Below, piece by piece: positions 35,412 through 43,520 of a stretch of 64,000 bases of DNA (position 1 is the first letter of the stretch; each line of letters begins with the position of its first letter). The stretch lies in the NCBI GenBank assembly GCA_020848835.1, contig JADLHJ010000022.1, positions 124,001 to 188,000 of the forward strand, read 5' to 3'. The notes under the pieces are model-generated. The model searched no databases, had not been told where the DNA came from, and saw nothing but the letters and a program-made list of their open reading frames with translations. Origin of the DNA: Candidatus Hydrogenedentota bacterium. Lineage in GTDB: Bacteria; Hydrogenedentota; Hydrogenedentia; Hydrogenedentales; SLHB01. The translations under genes and the position numbers were made by a program.

Positions 35412-36380
35412 ATGGATAAGCCGTTATCGCAGGAGGCGCAATCGCGAATTGGTGAGCTGTGCGAGTCGATTGCGCGGCGCGATTTGCTTGACGTGGACGC
35501 GCAGGAAGAACTGCGGGGTCACATTGAGGACAAGGTGATGGCGTATTTGGACGGGCGCGAGGCGCTCACCGATTTGGATGCTGTGGTCCTTGCGCGGGAG
35601 CATTTTGGAAATCCAGATACGTCGGAGTCGTACTTGCATGCGTTGCAACTGAATCGGCTCGATGCCAATGTGGTTCGCCGGTTGGCGCAGCTTGTCTTCG
35701 TTTCGTACGCGATTCAGTTGATCGCCGTGCTTGTGCTTCGCACGTTTCTGAACGGAAATCCTTTGGGGGCATATGTCATTAATTTAGAGCCACTGGTACT
35801 CACGCCGGAATTGATGGTGGCCACATCAGGTTTGATTGTGGTTTCGGTCGCGTGCGTGTTGGTGGCTTTGCGAAAGGGTGCCGCGCTTGGAAGATTACAA
35901 GACGTCTCAACGCGAACCACAGCGATCAGGGCATTCGTTGCTTTTGCACTTAGCACAATCTTACCGACGTGGTGGCGGACGGAACTTACGCCAGTGACAA
36001 CCTGGCTTGTGGCACTCACCATCATTCACGTCATATTTTCGCTGATCTCGTGCTACACATGGCTTTGGTGGGTCGATCGCTTGCGCGGTTCGCTGGCACA
36101 TGTGGCCGCGGCGGCGTGCGCATGGCTGGGTATGATCATGCTGCACCCGATTGTTGCGCGTTTCGTTCAAGCCGGAGGACGCCTTGTATTCGGTGATGCG
36201 TATATAAACGCGTATGCCGGAACTTTCAGAACATTCGCCATTCAACCATTTACTTCGTTTCAGTTTGGCCTGAATGGTTCGGGCTTAACAATCCCTTTTC
36301 TAATGTTGGTGTGTGTCGTGTACGGGGGTTTTGTGTGGCGCGGTCGTGCCGCGCGGGAGGAAGTTGTGATTGCTGATTGA
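35412..36380 (+). CDS. Membrane protein with HAAS/permease-prefix-like N-terminal domain (2)
   Basis: This 322-residue paralogue repeats the N-terminal domain (MDKPLSQEAQSRIGELCESI, VDAQEELRGHIEDKVMAYL, LDAVVLAREHFGNP), while its six or so membrane helices differ strongly from the first copy. The ATG at 35412 aligns with the paralogue and has AAGGA 9 bases upstream; ATG 35406 is too close to it. The pair probably arose by tandem duplication and forms one operon with the PadR gene. The substrate or signal is unknown. Confidence 0.7.
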   Translation: MDKPLSQEAQSRIGELCESIARRDLLDVDAQEELRGHIEDKVMAYLDGREALTDLDAVVLAREHFGNPDTSESYLHALQLNRLDANVVRRLAQLVFVSYAIQLIAVLVLRTFLNGNPLGAYVINLEPLVLTPELMVATSGLIVVSVACVLVALRKGAALGRLQDVSTRTTAIRAFVAFALSTILPTWWRTELTPVTTWLVALTIIHVIFSLISCYTWLWWVDRLRGSLAHVAAAACAWLGMIMLHPIVARFVQAGGRLVFGDAYINAYAGTFRTFAIQPFTSFQFGLNGSGLTIPFLMLVCVVYGGFVWRGRAAREEVVIAD

Positions 36381-36505
36381 ATGCGATGTTGCGGTGCGCC
36401 TTCAGCGCGTGTGGTTGAGGGATGTCTTTTTTTCCAGGGGCGAGTGCCCCTGGCTAGGGTTGCGTAGCGCCGTTGGCGCGGAATTCCACTACGATTTACG
36501 AGTGT

Positions 36506-36550
<45 letters not shown>

Positions 36551-36573
36551 AAAACGCTCTTGTACGCAAAGCT

Positions 36574-36625
36574 AAAAAGCAATCGCGCGGGCCTGGTCCC
36601 AACCGGGTCCGCGCGATGCTTTTTT
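36574..36625 (-). terminator. Bidirectional intrinsic terminator
   Basis: AAAAAGCAATCGCGCGG pairs with CCGCGCGATGCTTTTTT (with single mispaired bases) around a GC-rich loop; on both strands the stem ends in a T-run. It terminates the minus-strand PEP-CTERM gene and can serve the membrane-protein operon from the left. Confidence 0.85.
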
Positions 36626-36645
36626 CGTCTCGCTAGGAAGTTTGT

Positions 36646-36855
36646 TTATTTATCGACACGCACCACTCCGAGGCGGCGCACAAGGACTGCGGCGAGGCCC
36701 ATGCCGAGCATCAGCATGGTCGCCGGTTCGGGCGTCACGCTGATGGCATCAGCCTGAAGGACGGGAAAGCCGAACGGGGCCGTCAACGCGCCCGCCGTCG
36801 TTCCGAGAAACAACAGCGCGCTCGCCGCGATCAGGTGTCCGTTCTGCTTAATCAT
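36646..36855 (-). CDS. Miniature PEP-CTERM sorted protein
   Basis: The 69-residue protein consists of a signal peptide (residues 1-24, HLIAASALLFLGTTAGA), a short mature segment of about 18 residues, and a complete PEP-CTERM sorting tail: TPEPATMLMLGMGLAAVLVRRL, a PEP motif followed by a membrane helix and Arg. PEP-CTERM proteins are processed by exosortase and displayed at the surface or in the matrix. The mature product would be only about 18-25 residues. GGAGG lies 8 bases from the ATG. A -24/-12 promoter (36912-36927) and the terminator at 36574 bracket it. Confidence 0.85.
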   Translation of the reverse strand: MIKQNGHLIAASALLFLGTTAGALTAPFGFPVLQADAISVTPEPATMLMLGMGLAAVLVRRLGVVRVDK

Positions 36856-36911
36856 TTTCCGTATCCTCCGTCACTGCCTTGCGCTCCGACCGTGGAGCTT
36901 GCGGAGTAATG

Positions 36912-36927
36912 AGCAGGTGGTGTGCCA
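36912..36927 (-). promoter_or_regulatory. Sigma-54 (-24/-12) promoter of the PEP-CTERM gene
   Basis: On the minus strand TGGCACACCACCTGCT matches TGGCAC-N5-TTGCW with one change (C for the first T) and keeps the required GG-N10-GC spacing. It predicts a start near 36901, 46 bases before the ATG. PEP-CTERM genes in several bacteria are controlled by the sigma-54 activator PrsR, which supports the call. Confidence 0.65.
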
Positions 36928-36962
36928 ATCAAGGGGACGAACGATATCCAGTTCAATCATAA

Positions 36963-36985
36963 ACACTTACAAAGTATGTGTACAC
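36963..36985. promoter_or_regulatory. Candidate enhancer dyads for the sigma-54 promoter
   Basis: ACACTTAC-AAA-GTATGTGT (36963-36981, one mismatch) and the overlapping palindrome GTGTACAC (36978-36985) lie 36-58 bases upstream of the -24 element. A second block at 37020-37065 carries the direct repeat ACATTGAA twice and CTCAC-N8-GTGAG. They could bind a PrsR-type activator. The 36856-37252 gap otherwise holds the promoter and one doubtful ORF. Confidence 0.35.
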
Positions 36986-37071
36986 GCGCCCAGAAGCTTC
37001 CCAAAATCCCGATTGGTCAACATTGAATAACTCACGTGCAAATGTGAGTACACATTGAACGACGAGTCTGG

Positions 37072-37272
37072 ATGACACGAGCTGACGCCAGCCCCGAATC
37101 TATCGTGCAGACGGACTTGCTCGCGATGCCGAGCGCGGCAAGCCCGGAATCTGGGCCGGCGCCTGTGACGCGTCGGCCTTCGTTTACTTGGGGAGCAATT
37201 GTTGCCGCAGCCGTGTTAGTCGGTCATGCTGAAGATCAAGGGAGGAGTCAGCATGGAGCAGCCGATTCGTAA
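37072..37272 (+). other. Doubtful small ORF or remnant before the DUF1080 gene
   Basis: This frame codes 66 residues with a possible membrane segment (FTWGAIVAAAVLVG) near the end. It looks like the N-terminal region of a membrane protein cut short, and it overlaps the start of the next gene in another frame. No ribosome-binding site is visible. It could be a remnant or a chance ORF. Confidence 0.2.
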
Positions 37273-37990
37273 AAAGCGCGCGGCGCGCCTGGTGTTCTGC
37301 GTGCTCGTTGCGGCGGGGACGTTTGCCGCGGGCTGTGTGACGCGTCCTTATTTGGACGGCATGCTGGATCGCGGTGGCAGGCCGGTTGGCGTGCCCACGC
37401 CGTCGCCGAGTGGCGAGGGTTGGATCAATTTGCTGGACGCGGCGAACGCGCCGTTGTGGAAAAACCTTGGCGATGACAAGGACATTTTCGAAGTGCGCGA
37501 TGGCGTGTTGCACATCTACGGGCGGACGGTTTATCCGTTGCGGTACGCAACATTCACAGGCCAGACCTTTGGCGATTTTGATTTGCATGTGGAATTCAAG
37601 GTGACGCGTGGGGCAAACAGTGGGTTGTTTCTACGCACCGCGCCGAACGATCCCGTGAACCGCGGGTTTGAGGTGCAAGTGCTCGACGACCACGGGAAGA
37701 ACCCGACGAAGAACAGTTGCGGCGCGATTTATGACGTGGTCACGCCGATGTTCAATCTGTCGCGCCCCGCAGGCGAATGGAATTCTTATGACATCTCCGT
37801 GCGCGGGAAACAGGTCACGGTGATCATGAATGGCTGGAAGATCATCGACGCGGATTTCAGCAAGTTGACGACGTCAGTCGGCAAGTTTCCGATCGCCTAT
37901 AACGATCTACCGCTGGAAGGAAACATCGCTTTTCAGGATCACGGCGGCGAGGTGTGGTATAGGAACGTGATGATCAAACCGGCGAAATAA
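37253..37990 (+). CDS. DUF1080 (3-keto-disaccharide hydrolase-like) lipoprotein
   Basis: The 245-residue protein starts at ATG 37253 with GGAGGAG 5 bases before it. A basic N-terminus, hydrophobic stretch and AAGC lipobox near residue 30 indicate a lipoprotein. The DUF1080 lectin-like fold follows: WINLLDAANAPLWKN, FGDFDLHVEFKVTRGANSGLFLR and GFEVQVLDDHGKN. The C-terminus ends GNIAFQDHGGEVWYRNVMIK. DUF1080 proteins are abundant in planctomycete-like genomes; some hydrolyse 3-keto sugars made by Gfo/Idh/MocA oxidoreductases, two of which occur in this window. Confidence 0.87.
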   Translation: MEQPIRKKRAARLVFCVLVAAGTFAAGCVTRPYLDGMLDRGGRPVGVPTPSPSGEGWINLLDAANAPLWKNLGDDKDIFEVRDGVLHIYGRTVYPLRYATFTGQTFGDFDLHVEFKVTRGANSGLFLRTAPNDPVNRGFEVQVLDDHGKNPTKNSCGAIYDVVTPMFNLSRPAGEWNSYDISVRGKQVTVIMNGWKIIDADFSKLTTSVGKFPIAYNDLPLEGNIAFQDHGGEVWYRNVMIKPAK

Positions 37991-38016
37991 CTCGACACCA
38001 TTGCGTTTGAATAGTG

Positions 38017-38553
38017 TTATGGTGCGCGTTCAGGGGTGCCGGTAAAGGTCGCCGCCTTCCTGTATTCTACGTGCCCGTCGCAGAAGAGGTAATTGCAGCC
38101 AGCCGGTATATGTGCATCCTCCTGCTTTTCGTCCACGAGTACGACATCCGGCCGGTTTTCATCAACACCCTGATACACAACTTCATACGATGTCCACGCT
38201 GTAACCGCATCCAAAGGGCCTGGCTGATCCTCAGTCGAGGGACACACGAGCACCTGCGGATCCGAAAGATACTGCGGAACGAGGTCTTGCAACGACTTGG
38301 GATAGGTGTTGCTGTGTTCGTTCGCAAACAATTTGCAGGCCAGTCCGATCTGCTTCAAATTGTTTTGGCACGATGCGCGGCGCGCCGCTTCGCGTGCGCG
38401 GGCCAAGGCGGGCAGCAGAATGGCTGCAAGGATGGCGGAAACAAGAAACATCCCAAAGCAACCGCACCCGAGAATCGCGGCGATGACGCCAGGATGCATG
38501 CCGCTACGTTCGCGTTGGGGCGCAAATCCGGGGACGGGTGGCGGTCCGGACAT
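38017..38553 (-). CDS. Pseudopilin-like protein with C-terminal DG motif (DUF1559-like)
   Basis: This 178-residue protein has a proline-rich start, a membrane helix ([31 protein letters not shown]), and the [29 protein letters not shown] segment found after the helix of planctomycete pseudopilins. The C-terminal [19 protein letters not shown] is an H-X10-DG variant of the family's H-X9-DG motif. Such proteins are probably exported by a type II-like machinery. AAGGAG lies 6 bases before the ATG. The protein is shorter than typical DUF1559 proteins of about 300 residues. Confidence 0.8.
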   Translation of the reverse strand: MSGPPPVPGFAPQRERSGMHPGVIAAILGCGCFGMFLVSAILAAILLPALARAREAARRASCQNNLKQIGLACKLFANEHSNTYPKSLQDLVPQYLSDPQVLVCPSTEDQPGPLDAVTAWTSYEVVYQGVDENRPDVVLVDEKQEDAHIPAGCNYLFCDGHVEYRKAATFTGTPERAP

Positions 38554-38618
38554 GGGTAGCTCCTTCTTGCTATGTCAGTTCAGCGTAGCAGCGAAGCGAT
38601 GTTGGCACAAATTTTCCG

Positions 38619-39521
38619 CTACTTTGCATCTCTCCCGAGCCAGAACTTCATGGTTTTGGAGACGAGGTCGGGGGCGTCGTGGTGGACCCAGTGGTCGGCG
38701 TTTGGGATTGTGACGAGGGTGAGATCGCTGCCGAGCCATTCCCAAGTGTCGTTCAAGGCTTTTGCACCGAGTGCGGTGTCTTTCAGGCCGTGAAACATGA
38801 GGACTGGGACATTTACCTTGATAACGGGCGCGTCGCTTTGTGTGTAAGGCTCGCGCGGGTAGTTGACGCGGTAGTAGGCGAGCATGGCGCTGAAGTCTGA
38901 GTTCTTAAAGGCTTCGATGTAGCGCGCGGTGACGGTTGCGTCGCCTTTGCCGACGAAGGATGCGAGGCCCTCGGCGGTGAGGGTTGTCTCCGCGCCGGGT
39001 TTTTGGAAGCCACGGGCGTAGGCGCTGTTCTTCTGTTGTTCGGGGTTGGTGGCGAGTTCGCGGCCGAATCCTTTCGGGTGCGGCAGGTTGCAGATGACGA
39101 GACGTTCGACCATGTTCGGCATGTGCATCGCGAATTGCCACGCGATTGCGCCGCCCCAATCGTGACCGACGACGATGGCTTTCTCTGCGCCGTTCGCCTT
39201 GATGACCGCAGCGACATCGCCAAGCAGGTTCGGGACGGCATAGTTTTCGTCGCCTTTGGGTTTGTCGCTCATGTTGTAGCCGCGCAGATCCAGCGCGACG
39301 CACTTGTACGAATCCGATAGCGCCGCCATCTGATTCCGCCACGAATACCAGAAATCGGGAAACCCGTGGATCATGACCACGAGCGGGCCTTCGCCCAGCG
39401 TCGCATAATGTATCTTCACGCCATTGTTGTCGGCGTAGTCGTGCTTGACCGCGTCGAACACGTCGTCGGCGAATGCTGAAAATACGCAGAGAAAAACCGC
39501 ACACAAAGATATAGACCGCAT
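38619..39521 (-). CDS. Secreted alpha/beta hydrolase, epoxide hydrolase/haloalkane dehalogenase-like
   Basis: The start at 39521 (signal peptide [22 protein letters not shown] 9 bases upstream) gives 300 residues; the frame extends further without support. The oxyanion loop is [15 protein letters not shown], the nucleophile Asp is in [15 protein letters not shown], the acid lies in the cap-following region [12 protein letters not shown], and the His is in [11 protein letters not shown]. An Asp nucleophile with an HGFP-W motif fits epoxide hydrolases. It is probably periplasmic; the physiological substrate is unknown. Confidence 0.87.
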   Translation of the reverse strand: MRSISLCAVFLCVFSAFADDVFDAVKHDYADNNGVKIHYATLGEGPLVVMIHGFPDFWYSWRNQMAALSDSYKCVALDLRGYNMSDKPKGDENYAVPNLLGDVAAVIKANGAEKAIVVGHDWGGAIAWQFAMHMPNMVERLVICNLPHPKGFGRELATNPEQQKNSAYARGFQKPGAETTLTAEGLASFVGKGDATVTARYIEAFKNSDFSAMLAYYRVNYPREPYTQSDAPVIKVNVPVLMFHGLKDTALGAKALNDTWEWLGSDLTLVTIPNADHWVHHDAPDLVSKTMKFWLGRDAK

Positions 39522-39738
39522 TTTAATACTCCCCATTGGCGTTGCAGCGTCCCGCGGGAATGATACCGCGTTCGTGTGCGTTGCAGGAAGGGCCATTCCT
39601 TGAACGATTCCGCCCACGGCGGCTAGAATCTCCCCGAACGGAACAATGCGGCAGCCGTTTCGGGGCCCGGCGCATCCGCAAGGCGCGCGCGGAAAATGGT
39701 GCGTGTGCCGCTGCCAACTATGACTACCAGGAGAGCGG

Positions 39739-40569
39739 ATGTCGGATCTTCGTGAGAGCGGCTTGAGCACGTATCTTGCCGAAATTTCGCGCATCCCCCT
39801 GCTTTCTTCTGCGGAGGAAATTCGCCTCGCGCAGCTTGCGCAGAAACAGGACGGCGAAGCGCGGCGCAAACTCATTGTGTCCAACCTGCGCCTGGTCGTG
39901 AGTATCGCGAAGAAATATTTGTACTTTGGGTTGCCGCTGCAGGACCTCATCGAAGAGGGCAACATCGGCCTGATGAAGGCCGTCGATCGATTCGACCCGA
40001 CCCGCGGCTGCAAGTTCTCCACCTACGCAACCTGGTGGATTCGCCAAGCGATCACGCGCGCGCTTTCCAATTATGGCCGCACGGTGCGGATTCCTGTTTA
40101 CGTCACGGACAACGTGTCGCGGTATAAGAAAACTGCGGAAGAGCTGTACATCAAGACCGGCAAGCGCCCGGATCCCGAGGAAGTGGCCGAGGCGATGGGA
40201 ATCAAGAAGGCCGAGGCGTTGAAACTTCAGGCCTTTGTTGAAGACGTATCGCCGCTGGACAACATGGAATCGACGAATGACGACGAAGGCCGCGGAATTC
40301 CGGAGAGCATCGAGCCACGGCGGATCGACGAGGCCATCGCGCAGATCGAGCTTGACCAACAGCTTGACGCGATCATGACGCAGTTGTCGCCGCGCGAGCA
40401 GAATATCGTGAAGTACCGCTACGGACTCGTGGATGGGCACGCCCACACGCTGGAACAGACAGGGCGTTACTTCAATCTCACCCGCGAACGCATCCGCCAG
40501 ATCGAGAACGACGTCATGAAACGGCTGCGCAAGTTTGTGTCGGAACGCAAGGACGACTTCAGCCCGTAA
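39739..40569 (+). CDS. Group 2 sigma-70-family RNA polymerase sigma factor
   Basis: The 276-residue sigma factor has region 1.2/2.1 ([27 protein letters not shown]), 2.2-2.4 ([36 protein letters not shown]), region 3 and region 4 with the helix-turn-helix [23 protein letters not shown]. Region 1.1 is absent. The strongly conserved regions 2 and 4 imply recognition of near-consensus -35/-10 promoters, as for RpoS/RpoH-like alternative sigmas. AGGAG lies 5 bases before the ATG. It is not the primary sigma factor, which would be longer. Confidence 0.93.
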   Translation: MSDLRESGLSTYLAEISRIPLLSSAEEIRLAQLAQKQDGEARRKLIVSNLRLVVSIAKKYLYFGLPLQDLIEEGNIGLMKAVDRFDPTRGCKFSTYATWWIRQAITRALSNYGRTVRIPVYVTDNVSRYKKTAEELYIKTGKRPDPEEVAEAMGIKKAEALKLQAFVEDVSPLDNMESTNDDEGRGIPESIEPRRIDEAIAQIELDQQLDAIMTQLSPREQNIVKYRYGLVDGHAHTLEQTGRYFNLTRERIRQIENDVMKRLRKFVSERKDDFSP

Positions 40570-40620
40570 CCGGTCCTCGGTTATGCGGCCTTGATTATTT
40601 AACAGGGGAACAATTGCATC

Positions 40621-41142
40621 ATGGATCTTGCCTCGCTCATTCGTAATGTGCCGGATTTTCCGATTCCGGGGATTCAATTCAAGGATATAACCACGCTGCT
40701 GCTGCATCCCGCGGCGTTTCGATTTGTGATCGACGGTTGGAAGGCGCGATATGCGGATAAAGGCATAACCGCGATTGTCGGGGCCGATGCGCGAGGGTTT
40801 GTGTTTGGCGGTGCATTGGCCTATGCGATGGGCCTGCCCTTGGTGATGGCACGCAAAAAGGGAAAACTTCCCGCGGACACCATTTCCGAAGAGTACGAAC
40901 TTGAATACGGCACCGCGACGCTGGAGATTCATCGCGATGCGTTGAAGCCGGGCGATCGCGTTGTATTGATTGATGATTTGCTCGCAACAGGCGGCACGAT
41001 GCGCGCGATCTCCAACATGGTCGAGAAACTCGGCGCGGAGATTGTCGAAATTGCGTTTGTTGTGGAGTTGCCCCCGCTAAAGGGGCGTGTGAAATTGGAA
41101 CCGCATGCCGTGCACTCGCTTGTCGAGTTCATGGTGGACTAA
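40621..41142 (+). CDS. apt: Adenine phosphoribosyltransferase
   Basis: Apt salvages adenine to AMP using PRPP. The 173-residue protein has the family start LIRNVPDFPIPGIQFKDITTLL, the flexible loop region RKKGKLPADTISEEYELEYG, and the PRPP-binding motif RVVLIDDLLATGGTM, with the acidic pair DD. The length is typical. A ribosome-binding site AGGGGA precedes the ATG. It follows the sigma factor gene by 51 bases. Confidence 0.96.
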   Translation: MDLASLIRNVPDFPIPGIQFKDITTLLLHPAAFRFVIDGWKARYADKGITAIVGADARGFVFGGALAYAMGLPLVMARKKGKLPADTISEEYELEYGTATLEIHRDALKPGDRVVLIDDLLATGGTMRAISNMVEKLGAEIVEIAFVVELPPLKGRVKLEPHAVHSLVEFMVD

Positions 41143-41160
41143 GAACTGGAAAGAGGAACA

Positions 41161-41988
41161 ATGCAGACTGTACCCGTTAAAGACATTGAAATTCTCCGCG
41201 ATACGGAACGCGGCCGCTTTAAATATGCGCTGTTCGATTTTGACGGCACAGTGAGCCTGCTGCGCGAAGGCTGGCAGCAGGTAATGGGGCCGTTAATGGT
41301 TGAGATGATCTGCGGCGACTCCACCCCCACGCCGGCGATCGAAAAAGTTTGTGCGGACTTTATCGACGAGACGACCGGAATAAACACCATCTTACAGATG
41401 GAAGGTCTCGAGAAGTTGGTGCGCGAGTATGGACTGGTGCCGGAGGACAAGATTCTCGACGCGCACGGTTACAAGGCGATCTACAACGATCGATTGATGG
41501 TGCGCGTGCGCGAACGCATCGCGCTGCTCGCGGCTGGCACATTGCCCATCGAGCAGGTCACCGTGCGCGGTTCGGTGGAATTTGTGAAGGCGCTCGCGGC
41601 GCGCGGCTTGCAGATGTACATCTTCAGCGGCACGGACCGCGACGACGTGCGCAATGAATCCGGGCTTGTGGGTGTCGCGCCGTACTTCGCGGAAATCTGG
41701 GGCGCGATGCGCACCTACGCCGAGAGTAACAAAGAGATGATCATCAAACAGATCATCGCCAACCATAACCTGCACGGCTCAGAAGTTCTCGTCGTAGGCG
41801 ACGGCCCGGTCGAGATTCGCCTTGCGCACGAGCATGGCTGCGTTTCCGTTGGCGTGTGTTCGGATGAGTTGCGCGGACACGGCTGGAGCGACGAAAAGCG
41901 CGAGCGTCTCACGAAGGCGGGCGCGGATATACTGGTGCCGGACTTTGGCGAGCATGCCGCATTGATGGAGTACTTATTTCCATTGTAG
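41161..41988 (+). CDS. HAD-superfamily phosphatase
   Basis: The 275-residue protein has HAD motif I YALFDFDGTVSLLREG, a helical cap, motif II IFSGTDRDD, and motif IV VVGDGPVEIRLAHEHGC. It resembles phosphoglycolate-phosphatase-like enzymes, but the substrate cannot be read. It lies 18 bases after apt with AGAGGA upstream of the ATG, so the two are probably co-transcribed. A sugar- or nucleoside-phosphate substrate is inference from context. Confidence 0.85.
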   Translation: MQTVPVKDIEILRDTERGRFKYALFDFDGTVSLLREGWQQVMGPLMVEMICGDSTPTPAIEKVCADFIDETTGINTILQMEGLEKLVREYGLVPEDKILDAHGYKAIYNDRLMVRVRERIALLAAGTLPIEQVTVRGSVEFVKALAARGLQMYIFSGTDRDDVRNESGLVGVAPYFAEIWGAMRTYAESNKEMIIKQIIANHNLHGSEVLVVGDGPVEIRLAHEHGCVSVGVCSDELRGHGWSDEKRERLTKAGADILVPDFGEHAALMEYLFPL

Positions 41989-42106
41989 AGCCTCGCCGGA
42001 CCGAATGTGACTATTTGGAGTGCGGTGGCGGGCAGACACCGCTTTGGCTGTCCGCGTCCTAATTCCATCTGCGGGCATACACTGCACTCAATTTCGGAGT
42101 GATCTC

Positions 42107-42517
42107 GTGAAAGCTACCAAGGTCTTGGAAACATGCCTCTACGTTAACGATCTCGATGCGGCGGAAACGTTTTATCGCGAAGTGATTGGTCTTGATTTCT
42201 ACGCGAAGCAGGAAGGGCGTCACGTGTTCTTCCGATGCGGCACGTCGATGTTTCTGCTCTTCGATCCGAAAGGCACGAGCGATCCGACTTTGCCTTTTGG
42301 TGGACATGGTTCGCGTGGGGCGGGTCATGCCGCGTTTGAGATCGAGGAGAAAGAAATTCAGGGATGGCGCGATCATCTGGCGCGGCACGGTGTACCGATT
42401 ACATCCGAGACCGAATGGCCGAGCGGCGGGCATTCGCTTTACTTTCATGACCCGGCGGGGAATGTGTTGGAAGTGGCTACGCGCTCGACATGGGTCTGGC
42501 CGGACCAGATTGTCTGA
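42107..42517 (+). CDS. Glyoxalase/bleomycin-resistance (VOC) family protein
   Basis: The GTG start at 42107 with GGAG upstream gives 136 residues. The chain has two beta-alpha-beta-beta-beta modules: TCLYVNDLDAAETFYREVIGL and GHSLYFHDPAGNVLEVATRS, with metal-ligand candidates His and Glu in GHAAFEIEEKE and VLEVA. Members bind or isomerise small molecules; no substrate can be named. It is convergent with the phosphopantetheinyl transferase gene, with 8 bases between the stops. Confidence 0.85.
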   Translation: MKATKVLETCLYVNDLDAAETFYREVIGLDFYAKQEGRHVFFRCGTSMFLLFDPKGTSDPTLPFGGHGSRGAGHAAFEIEEKEIQGWRDHLARHGVPITSETEWPSGGHSLYFHDPAGNVLEVATRSTWVWPDQIV

Positions 42518-42525
42518 TTCTCTGA

Positions 42526-43257
42526 TTATTCTTGTGATGTCCAATCGAATAGATTGAGGTTTGGGTCCGCACACTCGACTGCCAGGGCTGCGGCGTATTC
42601 CTCACCGACTTGCAGGTCGTGAATGCTCCAAAGCAGCGAGTCTGATGCGACAGATCGAATATCGAGGCACAGTGTTTCGTCCTCGTTCGCAAGCACGGAA
42701 AACGTATCAAGCGGATAAGACAAACCTTCGCCGTGCGCTTTGATGAAACACTCTTTGCGGGTCCATTGCTGGGTAAACGCGTGCACGCGCTTGCTTTCGT
42801 GAACCGCGCGCAGGGCCGATGACTCCGCCTCCGTGAAGAATCTGTCGGCGATGCGTTGGCCGTCGAAATCGGGACGGCAGCGCTCTACGTCCACTCCGAT
42901 CCGCGCATTTCGCGCGAAGGCGAACAGCATCATATCTCCCGAGTGGGTGAGGTTAAAACGGAATTCACTTTGGTGGGCCGTGTCGAGATCGGGTTTGCCG
43001 TGCGCGGAGTAAGTAAGTCGAACCTCCGCAGGAGGCATGGCGAGATATGCGCCGAGCAGTTGGCGCAACACGCCGCGCGCAACAACGTAGTTCTCGCGGC
43101 CCTTCTCGAAATGGAAGCGCGCTGCGCGCACGCGTTCGTCTTCCGCGAGCGATTCCTGAAACGCATTCAGGTGCGCACGCGCGGATGTGCAAGACACGCG
43201 CCACACGTGGGCCTGATCGGCGCGAAGTGTGTACGGCCCTGAATGAGTTTTCCACAT
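42526..43257 (-). CDS. 4'-phosphopantetheinyl transferase, Sfp-like
   Basis: The 243-residue enzyme attaches phosphopantetheine from CoA to carrier proteins. It has the Sfp-type motifs FRFNLTHSGDMMLFAF, RIGVDVERCRPDFD (Mg-binding Asp/Glu) and QQWTRKECFIKAHGEGL (W-x-x-K-E-x-x-x-K-x-x-G). A two-fold repeat fold of about 240 residues is typical of Sfp. The start is ATG 43257; the frame continues upstream without conservation. It suggests the strain makes carrier-protein-bound metabolites or fatty acids. The CoA source connects loosely with the panB/C/D cluster. Confidence 0.92.
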   Translation of the reverse strand: MWKTHSGPYTLRADQAHVWRVSCTSARAHLNAFQESLAEDERVRAARFHFEKGRENYVVARGVLRQLLGAYLAMPPAEVRLTYSAHGKPDLDTAHQSEFRFNLTHSGDMMLFAFARNARIGVDVERCRPDFDGQRIADRFFTEAESSALRAVHESKRVHAFTQQWTRKECFIKAHGEGLSYPLDTFSVLANEDETLCLDIRSVASDSLLWSIHDLQVGEEYAAALAVECADPNLNLFDWTSQE

Positions 43258-43520
43258 GATTGAATTATACGAAATGCGGCCATATCCGATCGTACATTGC
43301 AGAACGAGCACCAAGAATGGCGTTACCTTTCGAGACGCACCGCGCTCAGGCGAGCGAGGGGCTACTTTCCGCGCAGTTTCGGGTGGGTCAGTTAGAAACC
43401 ACAACACCGAAGCTATTTCCATTTGCGCGTTCGGGTGGGGTGGCAGTTTTTTGTTCTTATTCGCTGGTCTTTTCGTGCCAGCGCTGCCAGTCTGACAGGA
43501 CTGTTTAATCGTCATTGCGA

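Noticed and set aside
39724..40932. Minus-strand 402-residue ORF across the sigma factor and apt
   Set aside because: It spans two certain genes and the gap between them; no domain is seen.
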